A stretch of DNA of 64,000 nt from Levilactobacillus wangkuiensis. GTDB taxonomy: Bacteria > Bacillota > Bacilli > Lactobacillales > Lactobacillaceae. How positions within the stretch are numbered: the first letter of the stretch is position 1; the number at the start of each line of letters is the position of its first letter. The translations under genes and the position numbers were made by a program. The notes under the pieces were generated by a model. It was not told where the DNA came from, did not search any database, and saw only the letters and a list, made by a program, of their open reading frames with translations. This document shows, in pieces, positions 8,211 to 16,428 of the stretch. The DNA is taken from assembly GCF_016861605.1 (NCBI RefSeq), contig NZ_BOLM01000014.1:1-64000 (forward strand), in the 5' to 3' direction.

Positions 8211-8669
8211 ATGGTCACCAGTAGCAATGATCCCGACATTTTAAAGTGGTTGTCGATTGCCAACCGTTATACGCGTATCGCGCTTGACCGGCGCCTCCAA
8301 CCGTACCGGTTAAACGCCAGCATGTATTACTATATTTTACGGATTCACGAACAACCGCGCTTGACGCAGGATAAGTTGATCAGCTTAACTTACTTGAATC
8401 CCAGCAACGTGACTCGGGCAGTCAATCAGTTGGTCAACCTGGGCTACGTCCGTAAGCGTCAGTCCAAGGCGGACAAGCGCGTTTACGAGCTGTCGTTGAC
8501 CAAGCGGGGCGAAGCGCTGTATCCCGATATTGTTAAATTGCGGCAGGAAGTGGCCGACAGCTTGCTCGCGGACGTACCGGCCGACCAGCATGATGCGTTG
8601 GTGGCTCAGATTCGGCAGTTGGCGTTGCGGGCCGTGGGTAACGAGACTGGGCCGGCTGATCAGGCATAG
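8211..8669 (+). CDS. MarR family transcriptional regulator
   Basis: 152 residues with one winged-helix domain. LTQDKLISLTYLNPSNVTRA (about 54-73) is the recognition helix-turn-helix region, followed by a wing with RQSKADKRVYELSLTKRG and dimerisation helices at both ends. MarR proteins are dimeric repressors that respond to phenolics, oxidants or antibiotics. No target is obvious; the next gene, pepC, has a 20-bp palindrome downstream of its promoter that could be a target, but this is a guess. AAGGAGGCGG precedes the ATG. Confidence 0.9.
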   Translation: MVTSSNDPDILKWLSIANRYTRIALDRRLQPYRLNASMYYYILRIHEQPRLTQDKLISLTYLNPSNVTRAVNQLVNLGYVRKRQSKADKRVYELSLTKRGEALYPDIVKLRQEVADSLLADVPADQHDALVAQIRQLALRAVGNETGPADQA

Positions 8670-8699
8670 TGGCGGTTAGAAACATACATAGGGTGATTG

Positions 8700-8735
8700 A
8701 CGTGGTTAGGCGAGTGGGTCTGGCCACGTTTTTTC
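8700..8735 (+). terminator. Terminator of the MarR gene
   Basis: ACGTGG...CCACGT stem followed by TTTTTT. Confidence 0.75.
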
Positions 8736-8749
8736 GTGCCAAAAATTAA

Positions 8750-8778
8750 TTGCCTTTCTAAAGCGAAAGGGCTAGAAT
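8750..8778 (+). promoter_or_regulatory. Promoter of pepC
   Basis: -35 TTGCCT, 17-bp spacer, -10 TAGAAT (8773-8778). The palindrome at 8802-8821 lies just downstream of the predicted start of transcription. Confidence 0.6.
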
Positions 8779-8801
8779 GAATCTATGTAAATTATGAGAT
8801 T

Positions 8802-8821
8802 TTCATGAGAGTTCTCATGAA
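8802..8821. promoter_or_regulatory. Perfect 20-bp palindrome before pepC (operator or hairpin)
   Basis: TTCATGAGA-GT-TCTCATGAA, with 9-bp arms and a 2-bp centre, 24 bp upstream of the pepC ATG and downstream of its promoter. It fits a roadblock operator for a dimeric regulator; the 2-nt loop makes an RNA hairpin less likely. Confidence 0.5.
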
Positions 8822-8845
8822 GTCATCGCGAGAGGAGTTCGTTCT

Positions 8846-10177
8846 ATGCCAGAAACCAAGACCAATCATGAATTAACCGCTGCTGAGACGGCGGATTTAC
8901 GTGCTGATTTACAAAAACAACCCGCCCACAACGTTGTGAGTCGGGCCGTCATCAAAAACGGGGTCCTCGCAGCATCTGAAGATCCCCAAGCCGCCGTGCG
9001 TTTGAACCGCACGTTCTCCGTGGAATTACCAACGGGGAAGGTTTCCAACCAGAAGCATTCCGGCCGTTGCTGGCTGTTTGCCACGTTGAACACGATTCGC
9101 CATCAATTCGCGGCGAAATACGACGTAAAGGACTTTGAATTGTCCCAAAGCTACCTGTTCTTCTGGGACCGCGTGGAACGGGCCAACATGTTCTTCGACA
9201 ACATTTTACGCACGGCCGACCAGCCACTCGATGACCGCGAAGTCGCTTACTACTTGGGCCATCCCGACAATGATGGTGGTCAGTGGGCTATGGGGGCGGC
9301 ACTCGTGCAGAAGTATGGGGTCGTGCCGGTGAGTGCCATGCCAGAATCATTTAACAGCAATGATACGACCGGTATCGGCGCCGCGTTGAATCTGAAATTG
9401 CGTAAGGATGCGCTGGCACTGCGCCAATTAGTCGCGGACGGGGCAGACGAGGACGCCATTGCGGAAACGCGCGCCCAAGCCATGAAGGAAGTTTACCGGA
9501 TGGCCGCCTACGCCTTTGGCGAACCACCAACCACGTTTGACCTAGAATTCAAAGACGACAAGCAAAAGATCCACCGGGCCGAAGGGTTAACGCCACAAGG
9601 TTTCTTCCACGATTACTTTGATATCGACCTCGATGACTATGTCGTGATTGCCAATTCGCCAGATAAGGCGTTTAATCAACACTACAGCCTGCCAAGCCAG
9701 GACAACATCGTGGGTGGCAAGCACATCAGCTTCCTCAACTTACCATTGGCCGACATGAAGCAAGCTGCAATCGCCCAACTTCAGAGTGGTGAATCGGTCT
9801 GGTTCGGGAACGATGTCCTGCAACAAATGAGTCGGGAACGCGGCTTCTTAGACAGCCACTTGTTCCAAGTCAGCGACCTATTTGGCGTTGACCTGAGCTT
9901 GACCAAGGCCCAACGGCTCGCTACGGGTGAGGCCAGTGTGTCTCACGCCATGACGCTGACCGGGGTCAACCTGGTTAATGACGAACCCAACCGCTGGAAG
10001 GTTGAAAACAGTTGGGGCGAGAAGAACGGCGACAAGGGGTACTTTGTCATGACCGACGACTGGATGGATGATTTCGTCTACGAAGTGGTCGTCCACAAGC
10101 GCTTCTTAACGCCAGAACAACAAGCCGTCTTAGCCACGACACCACAGGCTTTGGCTCCTTGGGATTCTTTATCATAA
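8846..10177 (+). CDS. pepC: Aminopeptidase C (cysteine aminopeptidase, bleomycin hydrolase family)
   Basis: 443 residues, family C1B, a cytosolic homohexameric aminopeptidase that trims casein-derived and other peptides. The papain-like triad is visible: Cys in HSGRCWLFA (C75), His in VSHAMTL (H367) and Asn in VENSWG (N388). Length and order match lactobacillar PepC. The C-terminus is near the active site in this family and acts as a ruler. AGAGGAG precedes the ATG. A terminator follows; expression is from the promoter at 8750. Confidence 0.96.
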   Translation: MPETKTNHELTAAETADLRADLQKQPAHNVVSRAVIKNGVLAASEDPQAAVRLNRTFSVELPTGKVSNQKHSGRCWLFATLNTIRHQFAAKYDVKDFELSQSYLFFWDRVERANMFFDNILRTADQPLDDREVAYYLGHPDNDGGQWAMGAALVQKYGVVPVSAMPESFNSNDTTGIGAALNLKLRKDALALRQLVADGADEDAIAETRAQAMKEVYRMAAYAFGEPPTTFDLEFKDDKQKIHRAEGLTPQGFFHDYFDIDLDDYVVIANSPDKAFNQHYSLPSQDNIVGGKHISFLNLPLADMKQAAIAQLQSGESVWFGNDVLQQMSRERGFLDSHLFQVSDLFGVDLSLTKAQRLATGEASVSHAMTLTGVNLVNDEPNRWKVENSWGEKNGDKGYFVMTDDWMDDFVYEVVVHKRFLTPEQQAVLATTPQALAPWDSLS

Positions 10178-10182
10178 ACGTT

Positions 10183-10216
10183 AAAATCAGTCGGTCATCT
10201 TGGCGGCTGATTTTTT
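10183..10216 (+). terminator. Terminator of pepC
   Basis: AAAATCAG...CTGATTTTTT stem right after the stop. Confidence 0.8.
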
Positions 10217-10227
10217 AGTGTCGCGAA

Positions 10228-10243
10228 TGTTTCACATGAAACA
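10228..10243. other. parS-like site 3 (one mismatch)
   Basis: TGTTTCACATGAAACA, the parS consensus with G to A at position 9, in the intergenic space between pepC and the HAD gene. Confidence 0.7.
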
Positions 10244-10351
10244 TTGGGCATCAGCGTTTTTCAAAAAGATAGGCGTTAACGCTAGCCAGTAGGCCCCCGC
10301 AACGCGTAAAATAAGAGAGACGTTGGCAAGATAAATTGATGAGGTGATCTG

Positions 10352-10990
10352 ATGCACAATTTTTTGTTTGATTTTGATAGTACGCTGGCCGATACCCGTG
10401 ACGTGGCCGTGCTGGCAACCCAGCAGGCATATGCCGCTAAGGGCCTGACGCAACCCAGTCGTGAGGCGGTCGTGAGCTACATGGGCGTACCGATTGAGGT
10501 GTCCTTTGCGAAAATGGCGACGGAAACGCTTAGCGAGCCGGAACTGGCCGAACTCTACACGGAATTTCGCGCCCAGTATCACGAGGCTGAAAAGCTCGGC
10601 ATCACCTTATTTGATGGGATTGCGGACACGCTAACGGCCTTAAAGCAGCGGGGAGACCATTTATACGTGGTTTCCAGCAAGCACTCGGTGCCGCTGCAAC
10701 GCAACCTTGACCAACTTGGCCTGGGCCAAACCTTTGAGGCCATTAGTGGCTCTGACACGGTGAGCCATTACAAACCAGCACCCGATGGCATCTTAAGCTT
10801 GCTGGACCGCTTTGACTTGGCCGCCGATGAGAGTGTCATGATCGGGGATGCCAAGTACGACATGCAAATGGGAAACAACGCCGGTGTCGCCACCGCCGCG
10901 GCCATGTGGGGTGCCGCCGACCCAGCCTCGGTGAAGGCTGAAAAGCCGACGTACTTGTTAAGTACCCCGGCGGAATTATTAACGATTTAA
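10352..10990 (+). CDS. HAD-superfamily phosphatase (phosphoglycolate phosphatase-like)
   Basis: 212 residues. Motif I is FDFDSTLADT (D8 and D10), motif II is VVSSKHS at about residue 108, motif III is the Lys in HYKPAP, and motif IV is MIGDAKYDM. The cap sits between motifs I and II (subclass IA), as in Gph/YsbA-like phosphatases. It would dephosphorylate small phosphorylated metabolites in the cytosol; the substrate cannot be told from sequence. GAGGTGAT precedes the ATG. Single gene with its own terminator. Confidence 0.88.
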   Translation: MHNFLFDFDSTLADTRDVAVLATQQAYAAKGLTQPSREAVVSYMGVPIEVSFAKMATETLSEPELAELYTEFRAQYHEAEKLGITLFDGIADTLTALKQRGDHLYVVSSKHSVPLQRNLDQLGLGQTFEAISGSDTVSHYKPAPDGILSLLDRFDLAADESVMIGDAKYDMQMGNNAGVATAAAMWGAADPASVKAEKPTYLLSTPAELLTI

Positions 10991-10998
10991 TGTTGGGT

Positions 10999-11037
10999 GG
11001 GAACGTTCGTCAGTGATGGTTGGACGTTCCTTTTTTT
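10999..11037 (+). terminator. Terminator of the HAD gene
   Basis: GGAACGT...ACGTTCC stem followed by TTTTTTT. Confidence 0.85.
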
Positions 11038-11092
11038 GACGGATTAAAGGAAGATAAAGTACTCGTACAATTGTATAAAAGGGGTGATTGTA

Positions 11093-11359
11093 GTGAAAGC
11101 AACGACCTATTCAGGGTTCCGTAAAAATTTGAAAGCTTATTTGGATCAAGCAACATTGGATTTTGAACCGGTGACGGTTACTCGTAAAAATGCGCCTAAT
11201 GCTGTTGTAATCTCAGAGGTAACCTACAATAATCTTGTGGAAAATCAATTTTTAACCAACGATTCAACAAATTACGAATGGATTTTACAAGGAATTCAAC
11301 AAATCAAAGATGGAAAGTTGCGTAGTCATGATTTAGCCAAGCCGAAACTGATGAAATAA
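11093..11359 (+). CDS. Phd/YefM-type antitoxin, orphan
   Basis: 88 residues from GTG 11093 (MKATTYSGFRKNLKAYLDQA). The RBS AAAAGGGG is eight bases before this GTG and too close to the alternative GTG at 11084. The N-terminal half matches the Phd/YefM fold with FEPVTVTRKNAPNAVVIS, which binds operator DNA. The C-terminal half is normally the toxin-neutralising tail. No RelE/YoeB or Doc toxin ORF follows, so this is an orphan antitoxin or the remnant of a module. The gene and the next 500 bp are much more AT-rich than the neighbours, suggesting acquisition. Confidence 0.8.
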   Translation: MKATTYSGFRKNLKAYLDQATLDFEPVTVTRKNAPNAVVISEVTYNNLVENQFLTNDSTNYEWILQGIQQIKDGKLRSHDLAKPKLMK

Positions 11360-11854
11360 CACTGCATATAGCAGCTTGTTGTGGGCATTATAAATAGGAT
11401 TACTTACCAGCCCAGCCATAGTTAACGCTAATGCTGAGCTTTTTTGTAAGTAGAGTATTATCGGATTAAAAAAACCGTCCCTGGTTAGAGGACGGTCAGG
11501 CCACATACTTGGTTAGGGTAAGTGGATCATTTTATTGATAAATAAAATGAAAAAAGGTTGGTTAATAGGTTTTTATTGGTATGCTTGTATCCTAACTGGT
11601 AATTGTGAAGAAAGTGTGAAGGAAATTCAGTTCGTAGTAATGTAATCTATTAGATATTACTAAACAGCTGGTGCAATAGGGGTGTTTTGGGGATTGAAAG
11701 GGGGTTGGATTACTTTTATCTAATAGTTTACACACTGTTTTTATGTGATTTCGCAGAATTTGACGTTACTTATTTGCTTAAAATGTGGAAAACTAATTGT
11801 ATTTATAATACTAAGCATATGTTACATTTTAATAAAATTTTGCTAAGAAGCCCA
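11360..11854. other. AT-rich gap without a convincing gene
   Basis: About 500 bp of AT-rich DNA after the orphan antitoxin. It contains a leftward terminator-like hairpin at 11468-11497 (ACCGTCC/GGACGGT with a T-tract on the minus strand) with no minus-strand gene feeding it. Short ORFs here lack ribosome binding sites. It may be the debris of a toxin gene or may encode a minus-strand small RNA ending at 11468. Confidence 0.4.
11468..11497 (-). terminator. Leftward terminator-like hairpin without a gene
   Basis: ACCGTCC/GGACGGT stem with seven A on the plus strand at its left side, meaning a U-tract on the minus-strand transcript. Confidence 0.5.
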
Positions 11855-11890
11855 AAAATCACTTCCTGCCCGTGAGCTGGAAGTGATTTT
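11855..11890. terminator. Bidirectional terminator downstream of the His/Cys-rich protein gene
   Basis: AAAATCACTTCC / GGAAGTGATTTT, a 12-bp perfect stem, 17 bp beyond the stop of the minus-strand gene. Confidence 0.75.
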
Positions 11891-11906
11891 AAGTTAGGTC
11901 TTTGAA

Positions 11907-12266
11907 TTAGCCCATGTGGTGATGGCAATGGCCCATGGGTGCGTGTTCAGGGGCGTCATCCGCTAGCATTTGGGGCTTGCCGCTTGGATGATGGTGACAG
12001 TGACCGCCTTTGCCACAGCATTTGCCGTGTTGACAGCCGCCACCTAACTGGAGTTGCTTGGTTTGTTCACGTTCAATTTGGAGTTGTTTCTTGAGTTGGC
12101 GATTCTTCCAGAAGCCGTGCAGCATGGTGGTGACCGGGATGATCTCTAAAGAAATCACTGCAGGAACCAGCCAAGGGTTTTCGGAAATCAGTGTGCTGAA
12201 GCGTTCACGGTGTTCCTTGAATTCTGCGGGGTCCATAGTGTCCATGATAAACTTGTGTTTCAACAT
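11907..12266 (-). CDS. Small membrane-associated protein with His/Cys-rich tail
   Basis: 119 residues from the ATG at 12264-12266 (MLKHKFIMDTMD). AAAGGAG lies ten bases before it, whereas an in-frame GTG three codons earlier is too close. One hydrophobic stretch (about 29-47, PWLVPAVISLEIIPVTTML) is followed by a basic helix. The last 45 residues hold GGGCQHGKCCGKGGHCHHH and GHCHHHMG, clusters of Cys and His that look made for metal binding. I do not recognise the family. Candidates are metal storage, a metallochaperone or a sensor. Monocistronic. Confidence 0.7.
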   Translation of the reverse strand: MLKHKFIMDTMDPAEFKEHRERFSTLISENPWLVPAVISLEIIPVTTMLHGFWKNRQLKKQLQIEREQTKQLQLGGGCQHGKCCGKGGHCHHHPSGKPQMLADDAPEHAPMGHCHHHMG

Positions 12267-12335
12267 CAGTATCACACTCCTTTGGCCCTATCATACCCCA
12301 AAGAGAAAGCGCTGTCAGCCATTCTCTGCGATGGG

Positions 12336-12506
12336 TTAACGGCGGTTACGCCAGAGGCTGATCAGGTGGAAAATTCCCAGGACCACAGCGATTCCTAGCA
12401 CGCCCGTTTCTAGGAGGACGATGGCAGGAAGGTGCCGGTGTCGTTGATAGACCAAGACGCCGCCCACGACCAGAATTGCCCCAATCCAGGGGCCCAATTT
12501 TTTCAT
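12336..12506 (-). CDS. Small two-helix membrane protein
   Basis: 56 residues starting MKKLGPWIGAILVVGG with GGAGG eight bases before the ATG; the longer TTG-started reading would put the RBS inside the gene. Two hydrophobic segments (about 6-21 and 27-47) flank a short RHRH loop, with a basic C-terminus (LWRNRR). It follows the lipoprotein gene, whose terminator overlaps this gene's upstream region, so read-through may give co-expression. No function recognised. Confidence 0.65.
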   Translation of the reverse strand: MKKLGPWIGAILVVGGVLVYQRHRHLPAIVLLETGVLGIAVVLGIFHLISLWRNRR

Positions 12507-12523
12507 AAAAGTTTCCTCCAAAC

Positions 12524-12553
12524 AAAAAACGGCTCTGCCAGCGCAGCGCCGTT
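12524..12553 (-). terminator. Terminator of the lipoprotein gene (minus strand)
   Basis: AACGGC/GCCGTT stem followed on the minus strand by TTTTTTG. It is immediately followed by the RBS of the next small gene. Confidence 0.65.
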
Positions 12554-12564
12554 TCCCGGATAGT

Positions 12565-13107
12565 TTATTCAGCGACCTTAACTAAAACGGCCTGCGTCAC
12601 GTCATCATCGACGTCACGAGAAATGTGGTAACCGGCGACCTTTAATTTAGCGGCGTCATTCTTACCAGTGACCGTCTTCTTGACCGTGAACTTTTGCGTC
12701 ATCGGAATGTCCGACAGCTTACCCTTAAAGTTGATGACGGTATCGTCACCCTTGGTCTTAAAGGTCGTGTTCAGGGTCCCAATCTTGTTTAAGGCGTTGT
12801 CCTTTTTGGCAGCGCTAAGTGACTTGTAGTACTTGTTAACGTTGTAGACGGTCGCCTTACCGTTAGCGTCGAAGCTGTAGGCTTCCAGACCCGAATTACT
12901 CTTGGCATTGATGGCACCGTTGACGTACCAGAGTTGCTTGGAACCCGTCAACGTGGACTTCACGTCAGCCTTTTTCGTGGTCTTGTTTTTAAAACTAGCT
13001 TGTTGGTTGCTCCCCGACTTACTGCTGGAGCTACTGCAGCCGGCCAAGCCGATGGCAAATACAGCCAAAAGGCTCAGAGCGGCGGCAATCGTACGGGATT
13101 TCTTCAT
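12565..13107 (-). CDS. Predicted lipoprotein of unknown function
   Basis: 180 residues with a lipoprotein signal: basic KKSR, a hydrophobic core and lipobox IGLAGC (Cys at about residue 24), then a Ser-rich linker SSSSSKSGS. It should be diacylated and anchored on the outer face of the membrane. The mature part is about 130 residues rich in Lys, Asn and Thr and shows strand-like alternation. I recognise no domain. AATGAGGTGATT upstream provides the RBS. Confidence 0.8.
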   Translation of the reverse strand: MKKSRTIAAALSLLAVFAIGLAGCSSSSSKSGSNQQASFKNKTTKKADVKSTLTGSKQLWYVNGAINAKSNSGLEAYSFDANGKATVYNVNKYYKSLSAAKKDNALNKIGTLNTTFKTKGDDTVINFKGKLSDIPMTQKFTVKKTVTGKNDAAKLKVAGYHISRDVDDDVTQAVLVKVAE

Positions 13108-13365
13108 ATCTCAATCACCTCATCGCAAATGATAACAGTTTTATGTTGTTCACACAAACCGCCTACTTCTCTCCTATAGTATAGCATGGCGGTCCACCAG
13201 AAACGGGGGACGTGCAGTTAAAAAAGTGTTAAGTTGGCGTGACTAGCTGTAATAATCAATTATTAATAATTAAAAGTAGTGATTAATAATCAATAAAAGC
13301 AGACAAACGTATGTTCTTTTGCTAAAATAGAAGGTAACACTATGAGAGCTGAGAGGAAGAGAAAA

Positions 13366-14190
13366 ATGAGTAAACGTTATCGGGGACGCCGCCGGGGTGG
13401 GCGCGTGTCCATTTACACCGCCATTGCGGTGATTTTGATTGGGGTTGTGGGCACGTTAAGTAGTCAGGGCAACCCGACCGCTCGTAAAATTACCAACGTG
13501 GCCACGAGTTTAGTGGGGAGTACCAGCCATCAGGCAACGAATTCGAGCACCACGGCCACGGTACCCAAGCAGTCGGTCGCGACGAAAGCCCTAGCAGATC
13601 AGAAATACACCGGCACGCAAATCGTGGCGGTCAACCACAACAAGCCGACGTTTACCGCGGCCCAATTGTCCACGAAGAAGGGTCCCTGGGCGACGTATGG
13701 CGAGCTGGACACCTTGAACCGGGTGACCACGGCGAATGCCTTGTTGAGCAAGAGCACGATGCCCACGGCCAAGCGCCAGCCACTCAACGTCAACCCGACT
13801 GGGTGGAAGAACAAGGAATACACGGTCAATGGCAAGCGGGGTTACCTGTACAACCGAAGTCATTTAATCGGCTACCAACTGACTGGGCAAAATAACAATC
13901 TGAAGAACCTGATGACCGGGACCCGTTCACTGAACGACCCCGGCATGACCGCCTATGAAAATCCGGTGGCCAGCTACCTGAAGAGCCATCCCAGCGATTA
14001 CATTCGTTACCAGGTGCAACCGGTCTTCCGCGGCAACGAGTTAGTTGCCCGCGGCGTCCACATGCAGGCCAAGTCGGTCAATAACCCCGGTGTTTCCTAC
14101 AACGTCTACATCTTTAACATCCAGGCCGGCGTCAAAATCAATTACACAACCGGGACCAGCCAATACGGCGACCCGGCAAGTAGTTTTTAA
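13366..14190 (+). CDS. Secreted DNA/RNA non-specific endonuclease (EndA/NucA-like)
   Basis: 274 residues from ATG 13366 (MSKRYRGRRRGGRV), preceded by GAGAGGA; an ATG at 13342 would add eight residues. A basic N-terminus and one membrane segment (about 14-32) make it secreted or anchored outside. The Thr/Ser-rich linker leads to the nuclease fold with YNRSHLIGYQLTGQNNNLKN at about 160-180, the place of the DRGH catalytic His and metal-binding Asn. Such enzymes degrade extracellular DNA or process DNA during uptake. Monocistronic. Confidence 0.88.
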   Translation: MSKRYRGRRRGGRVSIYTAIAVILIGVVGTLSSQGNPTARKITNVATSLVGSTSHQATNSSTTATVPKQSVATKALADQKYTGTQIVAVNHNKPTFTAAQLSTKKGPWATYGELDTLNRVTTANALLSKSTMPTAKRQPLNVNPTGWKNKEYTVNGKRGYLYNRSHLIGYQLTGQNNNLKNLMTGTRSLNDPGMTAYENPVASYLKSHPSDYIRYQVQPVFRGNELVARGVHMQAKSVNNPGVSYNVYIFNIQAGVKINYTTGTSQYGDPASSF

Positions 14191-14201
14191 AGCGAAAAAT
14201 T

Positions 14202-14242
14202 AAAATCACCCAGTCCACTGGTTTGTGGCTGGGTGATTTTTT
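14202..14242. terminator. Bidirectional terminator between the nuclease gene and element E
   Basis: AAAATCACCCAG / CTGGGTGATTTT stem with T-tracts on both strands. It can also end leftward transcripts that pass through element E. Confidence 0.8.
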
Positions 14243-14404
14243 GATGACCGTTGATATAAGAATAAGTCTTAATTGTTAAGTGAGAGCTTAGAAAACTATA
14301 GTAGTAGAACGATGGAGATACATTGAACGGGATAAATAAGTATTGCCATAGGTGCAACGCTAGCGCAAAGGACACAGTGAAAGGCGAGAAATCGGAAGAT
14401 TAAT

Positions 14405-14610
14405 GCGCTAACGTGAGCGACCAGAGGCGGGTCAAGGTGGCCAGCTGTGTCGGTGGTCTTAACTGAGTGAATTTCTCAGTTTTAGACCACGGGACGAGCT
14501 TTGAGACCGGTTTAGGGGCTCAAAGTCGAGCTGGAAGACCGCTTCTCAGGCTGGAAGCGGCCCCATAGCAGGCCGCCTTGAACCCGCCGGCGGGAACGAC
14601 ACATTAGCGC
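14405..14610 (+). repeat. Multi-hairpin intergenic element, copy E
   Basis: Outermost arms GCGCTAACGTG / CACATTAGCGC, then GCGGGTCAAGG / CCTTGAACCCGC, TGGCC/GGCCG and GCTGTG/CATAGC. The long hairpin is GTGGTCT...AACTGAG / CTCAGTT...AGACCAC, followed by GCTTTGAGACCG...GGCTCAAAG and AAGACCG...AGGCTGGAA. Relative to copy C most stems differ in sequence but keep pairing. The right arm overlaps the last codons of the small minus-strand gene at 14604-14759. Confidence 0.8.
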
Positions 14611-14759
14611 CGATTCATGTAGCGGTAGATGCTGTACAAGATAATGCCCGCCAACAGGATGATCCCGATGGTCGGGTTGTCCCGGAAAATCCAGTGTAAA
14701 ACGCGAAAGGGGCTGGTGCCGTGTAAGCCGCCAATCAACGTGGTCAAGTGAGAAAACAT
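14604..14759 (-). CDS. Small single-helix membrane protein (51 aa)
   Basis: 51 residues, MFSHLTTLIGGLHG ending YRYMNRR, with one hydrophobic helix at about 31-45 (IGIILLAGIILYSIY) and a basic C-terminus. CCAGGAGGCG lies nine bases before the ATG, a strong RBS that makes it a likely real gene despite its size. It is divergent from cardiolipin synthase. Its stop codon lies inside the outer stem of element E. No family recognised. Confidence 0.7.
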   Translation of the reverse strand: MFSHLTTLIGGLHGTSPFRVLHWIFRDNPTIGIILLAGIILYSIYRYMNRR

Positions 14760-14877
14760 GGAAACGCCTCCTGGTCGATTTAGGGTGAATTAATTGAAAA
14801 AAGTTAAGGAAAACTAAAGACATTTTGATGATTTAGCGTATCATAAAAACACAGAGAGTTAGAGGAGGGGATTACCC

Positions 14878-16335
14878 GTGAACGTGAATTACATGCTCAT
14901 CCTGGAAATCATTGTGCTTGTCAACTCGACGTTGGCATTCGTGACGGTTTTCCGTGAGAAACGTGATATTGCCGCGACGTGGGCTTGGATGCTGGTGCTG
15001 GTTCTACTGCCCGTCGTCGGGTTTATCGCTTACGCCTTTATTGGGCGAAAACTACCCAAGGGTCGGATGTTTCGGCTGAAACGGCAAGTGGCGGTTCAGT
15101 TAGAGGAACGGCTCAGCCAGCAACGTGAAGAAATTGGCGACAAAATTATGCCGGCTGACCAAATTAGTCACTCGGTCATCAATATGGTTAATATGTTTAT
15201 GGAGACCGACCACGCCTTCTTAGCCCGGAAGAACCGGGTGCGGGTGATTACGGACGGTCACGACCTGTTCCATCTTATGATGGAGGACATTGAACGGGCC
15301 CACTCCAGTATTCACATTGAATTTTACACCTTTTACAACGATAAGATTGGAAATGACATCCTGGACCTGCTGGTGAAGAAGGCTCAGGCCGGCGTCGAAG
15401 TTCGGGTGATCTATGATCCATGGGGATCGATGGGTACCTGGAAACGGTTCTTCAAGCCGTTGATTGACGTGGGCGGCCACGTGGAAGCCTTCCTGGGCAC
15501 GCGTTCGGCCGTGATTGACTTCCGGCTGAACTTCCGTGATCACCGGAAGATCGTCACAATTGACGGCCAGGTTGGCTACGTTGGCGGTTTTAACATCGGT
15601 GACCAGTACCTTGGTCGCAAGGAAAAGTTTGGCTACTGGCGCGATACGCATTTACGCATCGTGGGCTCCGGGGTCTTCTCCCTGCAAGCGCGCTTCATGC
15701 TGGACTGGAACGCCACCGACCGCGACCATCCGTTCAAGGACGACCGCATCGAGCACAAATACTTCCCACTGACCAAGGTTAAGGGGGAAACCAGTTTGCA
15801 GATTGTCTCTAGTGGGCCGGATTCCGACCTGCAACAGATTAAGATGGGGTACATGCGGCTGATTCAGACGGCGGAGAAGCGCCTGTGGATTCAGACGCCG
15901 TACCTGATTCCGGACGACAGTGTCTTGGACTCCCTGCGGATTGCGGCCATGGCCGGCGTTGACGTGCGAATCATGATCCCAGACAAGCCGGATCACGCCT
16001 TTGTTTACCGGGCAACCCAGTACTATGCCCGCCAGCTTGCCGATGATGGCGTGAAGATTTACTTCTACCACAACGGGTTCATTCACGCCAAGACCATGGT
16101 TGTCGACGGCCGGATTGCCTCCGTGGGTTCGGCCAACATGGATTATCGGAGTTTTAAATTGAATTTCGAAATCAACGCATTCATTTACGACCCGGTAGTC
16201 GCCACGCAGTTGGAAGAGATTTACGAGGCGGACATGCGGCACAGTGAGCTGATTACGCCAGAAAAATTCAAGCAGCAGTCGGCCTACCTGCGCTTTAAGC
16301 AGACGGCTTCACGGCTGTTATCACCAATTTTATAA
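14878..16335 (+). CDS. cls: Cardiolipin synthase (phospholipase D family)
   Basis: 485 residues. Two N-terminal membrane segments (about 5-25 and 35-55) are followed by two PLD domains. The HKD motifs are HRKIVTIDG (H222) and HAKTMVVDG (H403), with GGFNIGD and GSANMDYRS after them. It condenses two phosphatidylglycerols to cardiolipin and glycerol at the membrane. The length is standard for the Bacillus-type ClsA. GGAGGGG lies before the GTG start. Ends in a terminator shared in part with the convergent regulator. Confidence 0.95.
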   Translation: MNVNYMLILEIIVLVNSTLAFVTVFREKRDIAATWAWMLVLVLLPVVGFIAYAFIGRKLPKGRMFRLKRQVAVQLEERLSQQREEIGDKIMPADQISHSVINMVNMFMETDHAFLARKNRVRVITDGHDLFHLMMEDIERAHSSIHIEFYTFYNDKIGNDILDLLVKKAQAGVEVRVIYDPWGSMGTWKRFFKPLIDVGGHVEAFLGTRSAVIDFRLNFRDHRKIVTIDGQVGYVGGFNIGDQYLGRKEKFGYWRDTHLRIVGSGVFSLQARFMLDWNATDRDHPFKDDRIEHKYFPLTKVKGETSLQIVSSGPDSDLQQIKMGYMRLIQTAEKRLWIQTPYLIPDDSVLDSLRIAAMAGVDVRIMIPDKPDHAFVYRATQYYARQLADDGVKIYFYHNGFIHAKTMVVDGRIASVGSANMDYRSFKLNFEINAFIYDPVVATQLEEIYEADMRHSELITPEKFKQQSAYLRFKQTASRLLSPIL

Positions 16336-16382
16336 AATGGATGCTCGACACCAGTAAGGATGCGAGCAGAACACAAAGAAAT

Positions 16383-16420
16383 GGCGTCATCGTGTTTTAC
16401 CACGGTGGCGCCGATTTTTT
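16383..16420. terminator. Terminator between cls and the convergent regulator gene
   Basis: GGCGTCATCGTG / CACGGTGGCGCC (two G-U pairs) followed by ATTTTTTG on the plus strand. Confidence 0.7.
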
Positions 16421-16428
16421 GTATCCAG

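Noticed and set aside
11687-11875. 62-codon plus-strand ORF in AT-rich DNA
   Set aside because: No ribosome binding site, skewed composition and no recognisable protein features; open reading by chance in low-complexity DNA.
14512-14823. 103-codon minus-strand ORF over element E
   Set aside because: It is a frame shadow of the structured element and of the true 51-codon gene, which has the RBS.
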